The notes below the pieces were generated by a model. The model was not told the DNA's origin. It did no database searches and saw only the letters and a program-made list of their open reading frames with translations. Below are positions 8,361 to 16,878 of a DNA stretch of 64,000 nucleotides, piece by piece; the first letter of the stretch is position 1, and each line of letters begins with the position of its first letter. The translations under genes and the position numbers were made by a program. The DNA comes from a bacterium (GTDB lineage: Bacteria; Bacteroidota; Bacteroidia; Flavobacteriales_D; Crocinitomicaceae). The stretch is taken from NCBI GenBank assembly GCA_024742305.1, contig JANSYQ010000005.1, forward strand, positions 1 through 64,000, in the 5' to 3' direction.

Positions 8361-9134
8361 CTATTTTCCCTTAAACTCCGGTTTTCTCTTTTCCATGAAC
8401 GCTGCGACTCCCTCATTGAAATCGTATGTTTGTCCGGCTTCCGTTTGAAGCTTTTCTTCTACGTCCAATTGTTGGTTTAGCGAATTCGTCCAACTTTCAT
8501 TCACGGCTTTTTTTGTGAGTCCCAAACCGCGGGTAGGCATTTTCGCCAATTTTGCTGCAAATTCACTTACGGTTTCTTCAAAAACGTCGTCAGCTACGGC
8601 TTTATAAATCATGTTCATTGCTTCGGCTTCCTTGGCACCTACTTTATCTCCCGTCATCATCAGCGCTAGCGCCTTTTGCATTCCGACAATTCTTGGCAGG
8701 AAGAAGGTTCCACCTGAATCGGGAATCAATCCAATTTTTGAAAATGCTTGAATGAAGCTTGCGCTTTCTTTCGCGAATGTGATATCACAGGCAAGTGCGA
8801 TGTTTGCTCCTGCTCCGGCTGCTACACCGTTCACTGCTGCTATAATCGGTTTTTCAATTTCTCGAATGCGACGAATTATTGGATTGTAGTGTTCCTTGAC
8901 AATACTCTTCAACTCTGGACCGTTTGGATCAGTGGCCTCCGCCAAGTCTTGTCCGGCACAAAACGCTTTTCCTTCACCCGTAATAATGATTGCACGAACC
9001 TCTGCATTTTGTTCACAGTCGTCCAACGCTTTTTGAAGCGCCATGGCCATTTCTTTGTTGAAAGAGTTAAAAACATTTGGGCGATTTAGCTTCAATTCGC
9101 AAACGCCGTTGTTCTGAGTAATGATTAATTCCAT
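8361..9134 (-). CDS. Enoyl-CoA hydratase/isomerase, PaaG type
   Basis: A 257-residue crotonase-fold enzyme. The oxyanion-hole segments are FCAGQDLAEATD (about 58-69) and NGVAAGAGANIALACD (about 104-119). The stretch FSKIGLIPDSGGTFFLPR (about 131-148) carries the Asp found in PaaG-type isomerases instead of the usual Glu pair of plain hydratases. This pattern is typical of 2-(1,2-epoxy-1,2-dihydrophenyl)acetyl-CoA isomerase, although the same subgroup also handles ordinary enoyl-CoAs. With the dehydrogenase downstream it forms a two-step hydration/oxidation module. No other phenylacetate genes are visible, so I leave the symbol empty. Confidence 0.9.
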   Translation of the reverse strand: MELIITQNNGVCELKLNRPNVFNSFNKEMAMALQKALDDCEQNAEVRAIIITGEGKAFCAGQDLAEATDPNGPELKSIVKEHYNPIIRRIREIEKPIIAAVNGVAAGAGANIALACDITFAKESASFIQAFSKIGLIPDSGGTFFLPRIVGMQKALALMMTGDKVGAKEAEAMNMIYKAVADDVFEETVSEFAAKLAKMPTRGLGLTKKAVNESWTNSLNQQLDVEEKLQTEAGQTYDFNEGVAAFMEKRKPEFKGK

Positions 9135-9237
9135 AGTCTTTTTCGAATCTCCGATAAAGATAAATAGAATGATGGATTATGAATTAGGAATGTCGAATGA
9201 TTACTAGTGGATATTGAAAATTAGAGCGTTGAGGATA

Positions 9238-10227
9238 TCAAATCATTTTCTTAGCTCTTTTGGCGATCTCTTTTTGAAGAGATTTTGGTTCTAAAACACG
9301 AATTTCGCCTCCGTAACTTAAAATTTCACGTATCAGCTCTTCCGTGATGGACACGTGCAACTGAAACACAAAATGATCGTCGTGCATTTCCTTTACCTTT
9401 TGGGATGGATGTATAGGCAAACTATCCAAGTACTTGGCGGCAACGGTACCCACCTGCAATAATACATTTTCGGGTGTCGCGTTACCACTGGTAATTCCCA
9501 CTGCGTGCTTGAAATAATTATCGGGATCAAAATCAATGGGTTTGCTCGACTTCTCCTCGCTTACTTCCAGGTCCTCGATTCGATCTAAGGCGTAGGTGAT
9601 ATAGTCTTGTTTGTCTGCATCGAAGGAGATTAAATACCACCGGTTTCGGTACTGTTTTAGCAAAAGAGGTAGCACTTTACGAGGCTTCAATTGTCCTGAT
9701 ACAAAGCTCGCGTAATCGAAATGAACAAAGTTCTCGGTTTTGATGGCTTCAAGCAAAGGCGGTAGAAATTCATTACCTCCATCGGCTACCGCGCTTTCAA
9801 ACTGGATGAATTCCCGTGCGTCTTGATCTTGAGAAACAGCTACGTGATCTACAATCTTGTCGATTGCACTTCCAAACTGCCGAAACATTTCTACATTCTT
9901 AAACTGCATGAGTGTTTTTGCCGCGAAAGCGATGGCCTCCATGTCGTTATCCGTAAGTGGAATATCGTTCATGGTGAAGTTCGGGTCTTCGTAATAATAG
10001 CCTTTCTCTCGCTTGCTATACTTAATCGGAGCATCATGCTCTTCTCGCATTGCAAACATGTCCTTCTCAATCGTTGAATTGCAAATGTGGCCGCCGCCAA
10101 TGCTGCCGTATAATTCTTCTTCGCAAGCTTCTCGTAGCTCCTGCTTCGAAGGGAAGGGCTTGTATTTATTTCGAATGCATCGATCAATAATTCGATAACG
10201 GATCAATGCGTTTTTTATGTGCGGCAT
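9238..10227 (-). CDS. WYL-domain transcriptional regulator
   Basis: 329 residues: an N-terminal winged-helix region (about 1-75), then a WYL domain (about 160-230) with KPRKVLPLLLKQYRNRWYLISFD, and a C-terminal WCX-type dimerisation segment (about 250-329). WYL proteins are ligand- or nucleic-acid-responsive regulators, often of DNA-damage or defence genes. It starts only 3 nt after the stop codon of the upstream 471-residue gene, so both are almost certainly one transcript. I infer that it regulates that gene or senses a related metabolite. There is no defence locus in the surrounding sequence. Confidence 0.85.
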   Translation of the reverse strand: MPHIKNALIRYRIIDRCIRNKYKPFPSKQELREACEEELYGSIGGGHICNSTIEKDMFAMREEHDAPIKYSKREKGYYYEDPNFTMNDIPLTDNDMEAIAFAAKTLMQFKNVEMFRQFGSAIDKIVDHVAVSQDQDAREFIQFESAVADGGNEFLPPLLEAIKTENFVHFDYASFVSGQLKPRKVLPLLLKQYRNRWYLISFDADKQDYITYALDRIEDLEVSEEKSSKPIDFDPDNYFKHAVGITSGNATPENVLLQVGTVAAKYLDSLPIHPSQKVKEMHDDHFVFQLHVSITEELIREILSYGGEIRVLEPKSLQKEIAKRAKKMI

Positions 10228-10230
10228 ATA

Positions 10231-11646
10231 TTAGGAAACTGTCTCCGTTTTCTCGTAACCAAACAATTCGTAGAACTTAATCGCTTTTACCACTTCTTGC
10301 GGCACGTCTTCCTCCCAAGAAGTTGATTTCGCTTTGATTTTCGAGAGTACGTCGTCGGACATTATGTGCAACAATTTCGGATTATACGATTCAATCGGTT
10401 CTATTTTGTTGTTCGCCCGCATGTAGGTTAGTAATCCACGGAGGTTTTCAGGGATAACGAAATTGTTCAAGTCGTAGATTTCACCCGTTTCAACATTGTT
10501 GGCAGGATACACGTACATCTTCACAGCATGACCGAATCCGCGACCGAAGGCTTCCAAAAGTCCACCAGGGAGGTTGTCGTAATAGCGCTCGTCGAAAATC
10601 GTTTGTAAGTTGTAAATACCAACGATGACACCCATTTGATATCCTCGAGCTATGGTAGAGAGATAATCGACCATTTTGTAGTGCTTGAGGTAGTTGGAAA
10701 TCATCACCGTGTAGCCGAGCGTTCCCAAAAGTTCAGCACGATCTACGAAATCCTTATCGGAAATTTTACCATCTGCCGTCAAATCCTTCAAGGTTAACTC
10801 AAACACGACGCGTAGATTGTCTTCGTCGATATCTTCTTTCAAGAACTGCGACTTCCCGCGTTCAATCATGTCGATGTGTACTTTCGTAACCGGACGGAAA
10901 CGTCCACGCATCAACAAAATATTCTTTTTATACAGTGCCGTTGCAGGCTGAAGGACATTGCCACTTAAATCGAACATGGTGGCATCTGTAATTCCTCGCT
11001 TCACCAAGTTCAAAGCAATAATTCGGTTGTCTACATCTTCAAAATCGGGACCTGAAACACGCAACATATCCACCTCCATGCGTTCTCTTGGAAGTCGGTG
11101 CATCAAACTTTCTAAAAACTCTGACAAATCATCGTTGTGAAAGTAACAAGCATGCACAAGATTTACCCCCAAAATTCCGAGAGCATCTTGCTGTGCTCTG
11201 TTACTGTTATCGTGCATTTTAACGTGCAGAATAACATCGTTTGGCTTTCCTTTAGGGTCCAATTGGAAACGCATTCCTACCCAACCTTGTCCTTGATTTG
11301 TTTTGTGATAATTGAGAGATTCTACCGTATTCGAGAATGCAAAAAATCGCGCTTCTTCAAACTTTTTCGGAAGTCGTCCTTTCAAGTTGTTGTACTCGGC
11401 ATCGAGCATAGTAATGAGACGTTCTTCACAAACGTACCGCTTCGCATCGCCGTACATCGAATCGGATACTTTCATATCATACGCCGACATCGTGTACGCG
11501 ATTGTTCCGGAGCTTCCACCGGCTTTGAAGAAGTTGGCAGCTACTTCCTGCCCTGCACCAATTTCGGCAAAACATCCGTAGATATCAGATGTTAAGTTGA
11601 TTTTCAGTGCTTTTTCTTCTGTAGTAAGTCTTCTTTCGTCTATCAT
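10231..11646 (-). CDS. Conserved protein of unknown function (471 aa)
   Basis: A soluble 471-residue protein with no signal peptide or membrane helix. The N-terminal signature FAEIGAGQEVAANFFKAGG (about 26-44) is followed by GTIAYTMSAYDM. A conserved C-terminal block reads IVGIYNLQTIFDERYY (about 366-381) and GGLLEAFGRGFG. I recall proteins with this signature across Bacteroidota and some other phyla carrying inconsistent automatic names (receptor or adenylyltransferase). Nothing here supports either: it has no beta-barrel or TonB box and no HxGH nucleotidyltransferase motif. It is co-transcribed with a WYL regulator (3-nt spacing). Confidence 0.75.
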   Translation of the reverse strand: MIDERRLTTEEKALKINLTSDIYGCFAEIGAGQEVAANFFKAGGSSGTIAYTMSAYDMKVSDSMYGDAKRYVCEERLITMLDAEYNNLKGRLPKKFEEARFFAFSNTVESLNYHKTNQGQGWVGMRFQLDPKGKPNDVILHVKMHDNSNRAQQDALGILGVNLVHACYFHNDDLSEFLESLMHRLPRERMEVDMLRVSGPDFEDVDNRIIALNLVKRGITDATMFDLSGNVLQPATALYKKNILLMRGRFRPVTKVHIDMIERGKSQFLKEDIDEDNLRVVFELTLKDLTADGKISDKDFVDRAELLGTLGYTVMISNYLKHYKMVDYLSTIARGYQMGVIVGIYNLQTIFDERYYDNLPGGLLEAFGRGFGHAVKMYVYPANNVETGEIYDLNNFVIPENLRGLLTYMRANNKIEPIESYNPKLLHIMSDDVLSKIKAKSTSWEEDVPQEVVKAIKFYELFGYEKTETVS

Positions 11647-11684
11647 AATGCTCTCTCTTCCTCTACAAAAAAAGTAAATATAAT

Positions 11685-12764
11685 CTACTCGGGCTCTTGA
11701 AAATCCGGATTATTGACAAAGGATTCATCCGTTAATGTCAAAAGGAACGCCTTGAGTAAATCTTTTTCAAACTGATCCAGCTGAACACCACCTTGATTGG
11801 CAAATTCAATCAGCGGATCAATTGTCGGACTCATTTGGACCCCGTGAGAATAATGGTCGATCACCTCATCGAGATTCTGAAAACGTCCGTCATGCATATA
11901 TGGTGCCGACAATGCAATATTTCGCAAGGTTGGCACTTTGAATTTGCCCGCATCGCTCATATCACCCGTGACATCTGCTCGCCCTAAATCTGTAAACGTT
12001 GCATCAAGACCGTTATTGCTGAATTTCTCAACGCGCATGAGCGGTCCGTTGTGACAATGGAAACAATCGGCGCCATTCAAACTTTGAAACAAATCGTAGC
12101 CCGCATTTTCTTCTGGCGTAACTGTCGCAAGGATTGCCTGTTCTTCCGGTGTAAGCGGAATAAAATTGGCGTTTTTGTACATCACGTCGAATTTAGAGCT
12201 CCCAGAAATCATAGTTCGCAAAAACTGCGCCACGGCCTTCGCTGCCAGGTATTTATCAATGGGTTGATCACCAAATGCACGATAGAACATATTTCTGTAC
12301 TCAACATCTTGGGAGATTTCCGAAATCGCATTCGACCAATCCTCGTGCATTTCAATAGGGTTTTCCACTGGCTCCAACACCAAATCCTCTAGCGTTTTTG
12401 CACGTCCATCCCAAAAATAGAATGAGTCCCAACCGAGATTGATCAGAGCCATGGCATTACGATTTCCTATCGAACCGTCAATTCCTTCAGAGAACTGATT
12501 GGGATCTGAGAACGCCGCCTGAGGAGAATGACAACTTCCACAAGACATCGTGTTGTCTCCGCTCAATTTTTTCTCGTAGAAAAGCTTTCGACCCAATTCA
12601 ACTCCTTCTACCGTCATTGGGTTGTCGGCTGGAATCGGCATATCCGGGAAGTGAGAAGGAATTTTCAACTCGTAAGGAGTTGGCTCGTACCCAACTTTGT
12701 CTTTTTTACACGCCAAAACAATGGCAGCAACAACAAACAACATGGAAATTAGAATGTACTTCAT
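11685..12764 (-). CDS. Di-heme cytochrome c peroxidase-like lipoprotein (MauG/MbnH type)
   Basis: A 359-residue envelope protein with lipobox VLAC (Cys19) and two c-type heme sites, CGSCH (75-79) and CFHCH (234-238). PYMHDGRF (about 288-295) is conserved in the bacterial di-heme peroxidase/MauG superfamily. These enzymes use H2O2 or high-valent iron to oxidise a substrate, which in MauG and MbnH is a tryptophan in a partner protein. It starts 4 nt after the stop codon of the MbnP-like lipoprotein gene, its likely partner. The heme count and context fit MbnH better than a detoxifying peroxidase, but this is inference. Confidence 0.88.
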   Translation of the reverse strand: MKYILISMLFVVAAIVLACKKDKVGYEPTPYELKIPSHFPDMPIPADNPMTVEGVELGRKLFYEKKLSGDNTMSCGSCHSPQAAFSDPNQFSEGIDGSIGNRNAMALINLGWDSFYFWDGRAKTLEDLVLEPVENPIEMHEDWSNAISEISQDVEYRNMFYRAFGDQPIDKYLAAKAVAQFLRTMISGSSKFDVMYKNANFIPLTPEEQAILATVTPEENAGYDLFQSLNGADCFHCHNGPLMRVEKFSNNGLDATFTDLGRADVTGDMSDAGKFKVPTLRNIALSAPYMHDGRFQNLDEVIDHYSHGVQMSPTIDPLIEFANQGGVQLDQFEKDLLKAFLLTLTDESFVNNPDFQEPE

Positions 12765-12768
12765 ACGA

Positions 12769-13521
12769 TCAAGGAGTTAGGGCTTCTTTAAAATTCTCCA
12801 TCACTTTTGTCGTAAGAGCCTCCTGACCGGGAGCAGAATGCGTTGAATTTTCCGTTTGTAAATTGATGGTATGCAGTGCCGATTGAAGAAACTCACTCAT
12901 GTCAAGCTCCATCGAAAGTTGATCTTTATGATCACTGACACTGGTCCAGTTCAAGTTTGAAAAGCTTACCGTTTGCAAGTTTGCGTTGCCTCCAGCATGG
13001 AAAATGACAAATTGGTCGAATACGTCATTCGCATCCTGAATGGTATCTACACGGGCTTCAACTTTCACAAAAATATAGCCCGGGTTCCATCCCCAGTGCA
13101 TGTCATTTGACTTGGATATGTTCAACCAGCTATCGTTGTCAAAAGCAGCCGGATCGCTATTATTCTTGGCAGGACCCACACCAAGATTTGCCGTCAATGA
13201 AGAAAAATTGCTCGCCTCACCTTCACCTTCAAAAAGTAAGGTTCCTCGAGAATCATAGTCAAACAGCATGGCATCGGTCAACTGAATTGCGCCGTTTCGG
13301 ACATCTTCCAAATAAAACTTGATGTCTGTGAATTGCACTTTATGTCCCTCCACTGTTGTGTAGGTGGAGTCCAAGTAGAGGTCAGCTCCATTAAAAATTG
13401 GCTGCACATCAATGCGCACCGTATCCACCGGAACAGGCTCGGGTGCTGGCGGGTCTTCTTTGCAACTTACCGAAGTAAGCAGCACAAAACCGATCAATCC
13501 TACTAAAATAGACTTATTCAT
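12769..13521 (-). CDS. MbnP-like lipoprotein, probable substrate/partner of the di-heme enzyme
   Basis: An upstream in-frame ATG exists at 13551, but the ATG at 13521 is chosen. It begins a clean lipoprotein signal (MNKSILVG...SVSC, Cys20), and a -7 promoter element (13527-13534) ends 5 nt before it. The 250-residue protein has the MbnP-family pattern: FTDIKFYLEDV near the start of the domain, a FDYDSRGTL strand and the signature MHWGWNPGYIFVKVE (about 141-155) with two tryptophans. MbnP proteins bind copper after a Trp is oxidised by the partner MbnH. The gene pair occurs here without any methanobactin genes, so a role in copper acquisition is possible but unproven. Confidence 0.8.
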   Translation of the reverse strand: MNKSILVGLIGFVLLTSVSCKEDPPAPEPVPVDTVRIDVQPIFNGADLYLDSTYTTVEGHKVQFTDIKFYLEDVRNGAIQLTDAMLFDYDSRGTLLFEGEGEASNFSSLTANLGVGPAKNNSDPAAFDNDSWLNISKSNDMHWGWNPGYIFVKVEARVDTIQDANDVFDQFVIFHAGGNANLQTVSFSNLNWTSVSDHKDQLSMELDMSEFLQSALHTINLQTENSTHSAPGQEALTTKVMENFKEALTP

Positions 13522-13526
13522 GTTAT

Positions 13527-13534
13527 CAAATTTA
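13527..13534 (-). promoter_or_regulatory. -7 element for the MbnP/peroxidase operon
   Basis: On the minus strand TAAATTTG fits TAnnTTTG and ends 5 nt before the preferred ATG at 13521, so transcription would start at or next to the start codon. No TTG sits at the ideal -33 distance. The position also argues against the longer start at 13551, which would place the element inside the coding region. Confidence 0.4.
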
Positions 13535-13590
13535 GCGAAATAGTGCCGCATTTAAAAGTTGATAACGACCATATTTCAACTGATTTCTAC

Positions 13591-13620
13591 TTGTCAAACT
13601 CCCCCACTTATGTACTTTTA
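13591..13620 (+). promoter_or_regulatory. Promoter for the helicase-nuclease gene
   Basis: TTG (13591-13593), a 19-nt spacer and TACTTTTA (13613-13620) match the Bacteroidota promoter with one mismatch at the last base. The element ends 7 nt before the ATG, predicting a nearly leaderless transcript. Confidence 0.45.
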
Positions 13621-13627
13621 AATAATC

Positions 13628-16600
13628 ATGAGCGAAAACCTCCAAAAACCTCTACAAATTCTGAATGCCTCTGCAGGTAGCGGTAAAACGTATCGACTTG
13701 TTCAGGAATACATTCAGTTGCTTATTGGAGAAAACGCCTCTCCAACAGAGTTCAAGCATCTTATAGCTATGACGTTTACCAACAAGGCTGCGTTGGAAAT
13801 GAAAGAACGCATCATACAAGCTTTAGACGGTATTGGCAATGAGGACCTTTCAAAGGAGCCACTAAAATTGGCGCTGGCTCAAGCATTGAAAATATCTCCC
13901 GATGAAGTCTTGAAGCGATGTCAACGCGTTTTGGAAATGATACTGCATCAATATGAGGACTTCCATGTAATGACGATTGACAAGTTCAATTTGCGGTTGA
14001 TTAAGTCGTTTAGCCGTGATTTGGACCTGCCTGGTGAGTTTGAAGTGGTGTTGGATGAGACAGAGCTCATTGAAAAGGTCGTCGATGATCTATTGAATCA
14101 ATTGGGAAATACTGAAAACAGTGCATTGAACAGCTTGATGATTCAATATGCGAAAAGCAACATTGACGAGGAAAAAGCGTGGAACTTTCGTAGAAACCTC
14201 ATTGAATTTGGGAGCATTTTAAAGAACGAGCGCCATCAGGAAGGGGTGAAGCAACTTCTTGATCTTGAGCTTACAACCGAACGATACCGAGAACTTCAGG
14301 CACGGCAGAAGAAAATCGATCATCAATTTGTACAGCTGGTGCAACCCTTACGCGAGGAAGTTGAGCTGCTTGATTCCAAATCCATTCATGGTGGAGGCCA
14401 CACGATAAATGACATTCGGAGCATCATTCAGCACGATCAATTTCCTGTTCAACCCGAATTGATTAAAAAGCGATTGGCTGGAAACCTAGAGAAACAAGAT
14501 GGAAAGAAGGACATTCCCAATGCTATTCGCTCTCAACTTTTAGAGGTGAATCAATTTTGGGAAAACGAACTACAACAATACGCTGCCACACATTTGTTTC
14601 TGAAGAATTTCTTCAACATGGCGCTATTGCAGCACATGGCACGAGCGCTGAATGCTTCTAGAAACGATGCTCAATTGATTCGAATTTCGGAGTTTAACAG
14701 TTTGATTTCGGATTTGATTCAAAATGAAAATGCTCCGTTTATCTATGAGCGACTTGGTACACGTTACCATCATTTTTTACTGGATGAATTTCAGGACACT
14801 TCGCATTTACAGTGGTTGAACTTAGTTCCGTTAATTCACGAATCCATTGGGCAAAACCATCCGAACTTAATTGTCGGCGATCCCAAGCAGTCCATCTATC
14901 GTTTTAAAAATGGCGTTGCCGAGCAATTTGTCGAGCTTCCCGCGATTTACAATCCGAACAGCGACCCGAAAATTGCTGCTACTTCCTCCTATTTCCAAAA
15001 TATGGGAGGCGTTGAACAATTGGAAAACAACTGGCGCTCCAGTCCAAGGATCGTTCATTTCAATAACGCTTTTTTCGAGGAGTTTCGCTCCCACTTACCG
15101 GAGGAAACCGCCACTTTCTACAATGCCGTGAAGCAGGAACCGAAGAGTTCCAAAAATGGTTTGATTTACATTGAATCGCGTGAAGAGAAGGATAGTCACG
15201 GAGCGATTGTAGCGCAGTTGATTGAATGGATCGAGCAATGTCTCTCCGATGGCTACGAAGCGTCGGAGTTGTGTATTTTAGGACGTAGAAACCGAGAATG
15301 TAATGCCTGGGCGGTTGCACTTGATCAGGCCGGGTACAAGGTCGTTTCCTCTGATTCCTTGCTGATAGACTCCAGTGCAGAAGTTCGATTGACGATTGCA
15401 TTTTTAAAATGGCGATTGAAACCTTCAGGCGAAAACGAGAAGAAGCAATTCTCTGAAATGTTCCTTCGACTTAAGCACGAGAGTTATGAAGTGTATCGCC
15501 AATACTTGAAGGAAGGGACATCTCAAAGCGGGCGAAGATATCGTTATTTTGATGACACGCAGTTCTTAAGGGATCATTTCGGTTCGAAGGAACGCTTTTT
15601 CTTCAAATTCGAGCACTTATACGACTTAATTCAAGGCTTTTATCGTATCGCAAATCTGCATGAATTAGAGAATCCTTACTTACACCACCTCGCCGATTGG
15701 GCGCATGAATATGGTTTGAGTCGCGGTCCCAATTTAGCCTTGTTCATTGAGGAATACGAACGTAAAAAAGGAAATATCGCGGTACAAGTTCCTGCTGCGA
15801 AGGACGCGATTAACATCATGACCATTCATAAGTCGAAAGGATTGGAGTTTCCCGTGGTTATTTTGCCCTCCTTCAATATTAATTTAGATCTGAAAAGCAG
15901 TTTTCTTGTTGATTGGAACGACTTCTTGCTCTACAAACAACCATCGCAATCCGACGTTTTAAACCCTTTGGTTACTTTGTACGAACAAGAGAAAAATCAG
16001 ATTCTCACAGATATTGTGAACCTGTGCTACGTAGCAATGACACGTCCTGTAGAACGTTTGTATGTGAGGAATGTTTTTGAAAAACGAACGTTTGGTGCCT
16101 TGTTTCATGAAATCTTGGATGGAACAAATTTGGCAGAAACGGAAGACGATTCTTTGATTTTATCGATTTCAGATGGCGAACGTACGCCACCTAAGAGTGA
16201 AGGCTACGCGAAGAACTTTTTTCCAGAGGACATCAGCGACCGACTTTGGTTTCCGCACATTGCCTTTCAAGACACGGAAGAGTTACAGCAAGAGGATTAC
16301 TTGAGCGATGAAATACAGTTTGGAATAGCGTTTCACCTCATGGCGAGTCGCATTTTTGCTTCGTCCGAGATCAATACAGCGCTCGATAAGGCGTTATCCG
16401 AGGGGGTTATTGAATCAAAGCAGCGCGAGGGCTTGGAAGAAATGTTGGCTCAGTTATGGAGCAATTCGGACTATATTATCATACATGAACGATCTTCCAA
16501 ACGACTTTCTGAGCAAGCAATTTTATTGGAGAATGGTATTTCCATTCGGGTGGATGCGATTTTCCTTTCGGAAGATAAGACGGTTGTCTTGGATTACAAA

Positions 16601-16732
16601 ACGGGGGTTCCCTCAGAAAAAGATGTGAAGCAAATTCGACAATACCAACAGGCGCTAGCAGCAATGGGCTACCCCGATGTTCGGGCGTATTTGTATTACA
16701 CAGCCCTGGATGAAATGCGGTTGATCGGGTGA
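13628..16732 (+). CDS. UvrD/RecB-like helicase with C-terminal PD-(D/E)XK nuclease (AddA-like)
   Basis: A 1034-residue DNA repair enzyme expected to process double-strand breaks, unwinding DNA with ATP and cutting it to load RecA. Superfamily 1 helicase motifs are visible: Walker A NASAGSGKT (13-21), motif Ia MTFTNKAALEMKER, Walker B LLDEFQDTSHLQW (about 380), GDPKQSIYRFKNG (motif III), IMTIHKSKGLEFPVV (motif V) and YVAMTRPVERLYV (motif VI). The C-terminus carries the RecB-type nuclease motif RVDAIFLSEDKTVVLDYKTG (about 977-996) with the Asp and Lys of the active site. The AddB-like nuclease that often accompanies this gene in Bacteroidota is not adjacent; here it is flanked by the divergent MbnP gene and convergent hutU. 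Confidence 0.92.
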   Translation: MSENLQKPLQILNASAGSGKTYRLVQEYIQLLIGENASPTEFKHLIAMTFTNKAALEMKERIIQALDGIGNEDLSKEPLKLALAQALKISPDEVLKRCQRVLEMILHQYEDFHVMTIDKFNLRLIKSFSRDLDLPGEFEVVLDETELIEKVVDDLLNQLGNTENSALNSLMIQYAKSNIDEEKAWNFRRNLIEFGSILKNERHQEGVKQLLDLELTTERYRELQARQKKIDHQFVQLVQPLREEVELLDSKSIHGGGHTINDIRSIIQHDQFPVQPELIKKRLAGNLEKQDGKKDIPNAIRSQLLEVNQFWENELQQYAATHLFLKNFFNMALLQHMARALNASRNDAQLIRISEFNSLISDLIQNENAPFIYERLGTRYHHFLLDEFQDTSHLQWLNLVPLIHESIGQNHPNLIVGDPKQSIYRFKNGVAEQFVELPAIYNPNSDPKIAATSSYFQNMGGVEQLENNWRSSPRIVHFNNAFFEEFRSHLPEETATFYNAVKQEPKSSKNGLIYIESREEKDSHGAIVAQLIEWIEQCLSDGYEASELCILGRRNRECNAWAVALDQAGYKVVSSDSLLIDSSAEVRLTIAFLKWRLKPSGENEKKQFSEMFLRLKHESYEVYRQYLKEGTSQSGRRYRYFDDTQFLRDHFGSKERFFFKFEHLYDLIQGFYRIANLHELENPYLHHLADWAHEYGLSRGPNLALFIEEYERKKGNIAVQVPAAKDAINIMTIHKSKGLEFPVVILPSFNINLDLKSSFLVDWNDFLLYKQPSQSDVLNPLVTLYEQEKNQILTDIVNLCYVAMTRPVERLYVRNVFEKRTFGALFHEILDGTNLAETEDDSLILSISDGERTPPKSEGYAKNFFPEDISDRLWFPHIAFQDTEELQQEDYLSDEIQFGIAFHLMASRIFASSEINTALDKALSEGVIESKQREGLEEMLAQLWSNSDYIIIHERSSKRLSEQAILLENGISIRVDAIFLSEDKTVVLDYKTGVPSEKDVKQIRQYQQALAAMGYPDVRAYLYYTALDEMRLIG

Positions 16733-16844
16733 TACAATTTGGCATTTGTATAATTCTGCAATTAGGTAATTAGACAAAAGCTGAAACAAAACTTGATAAG
16801 TGGTTGGGAATCCACAATAACAATTCCGATGTTCTAAGAATACC

Positions 16845-16872
16845 AAAAAAAAGACCGCCATTTCTGACGGTC
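16845..16872 (-). terminator. Rho-independent terminator of hutU
   Basis: On the minus strand, a stem of about 7 bp (16872-16866 with 16859-16853, one mismatch; GACCGTC/GGCGGTC core) is followed by eight T (16852-16845). It lies 6 nt past the hutU stop codon. The rest of the 16733-16844 gap between the convergent genes holds nothing recognisable. Confidence 0.85.
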
Positions 16873-16878
16873 CTAGAA

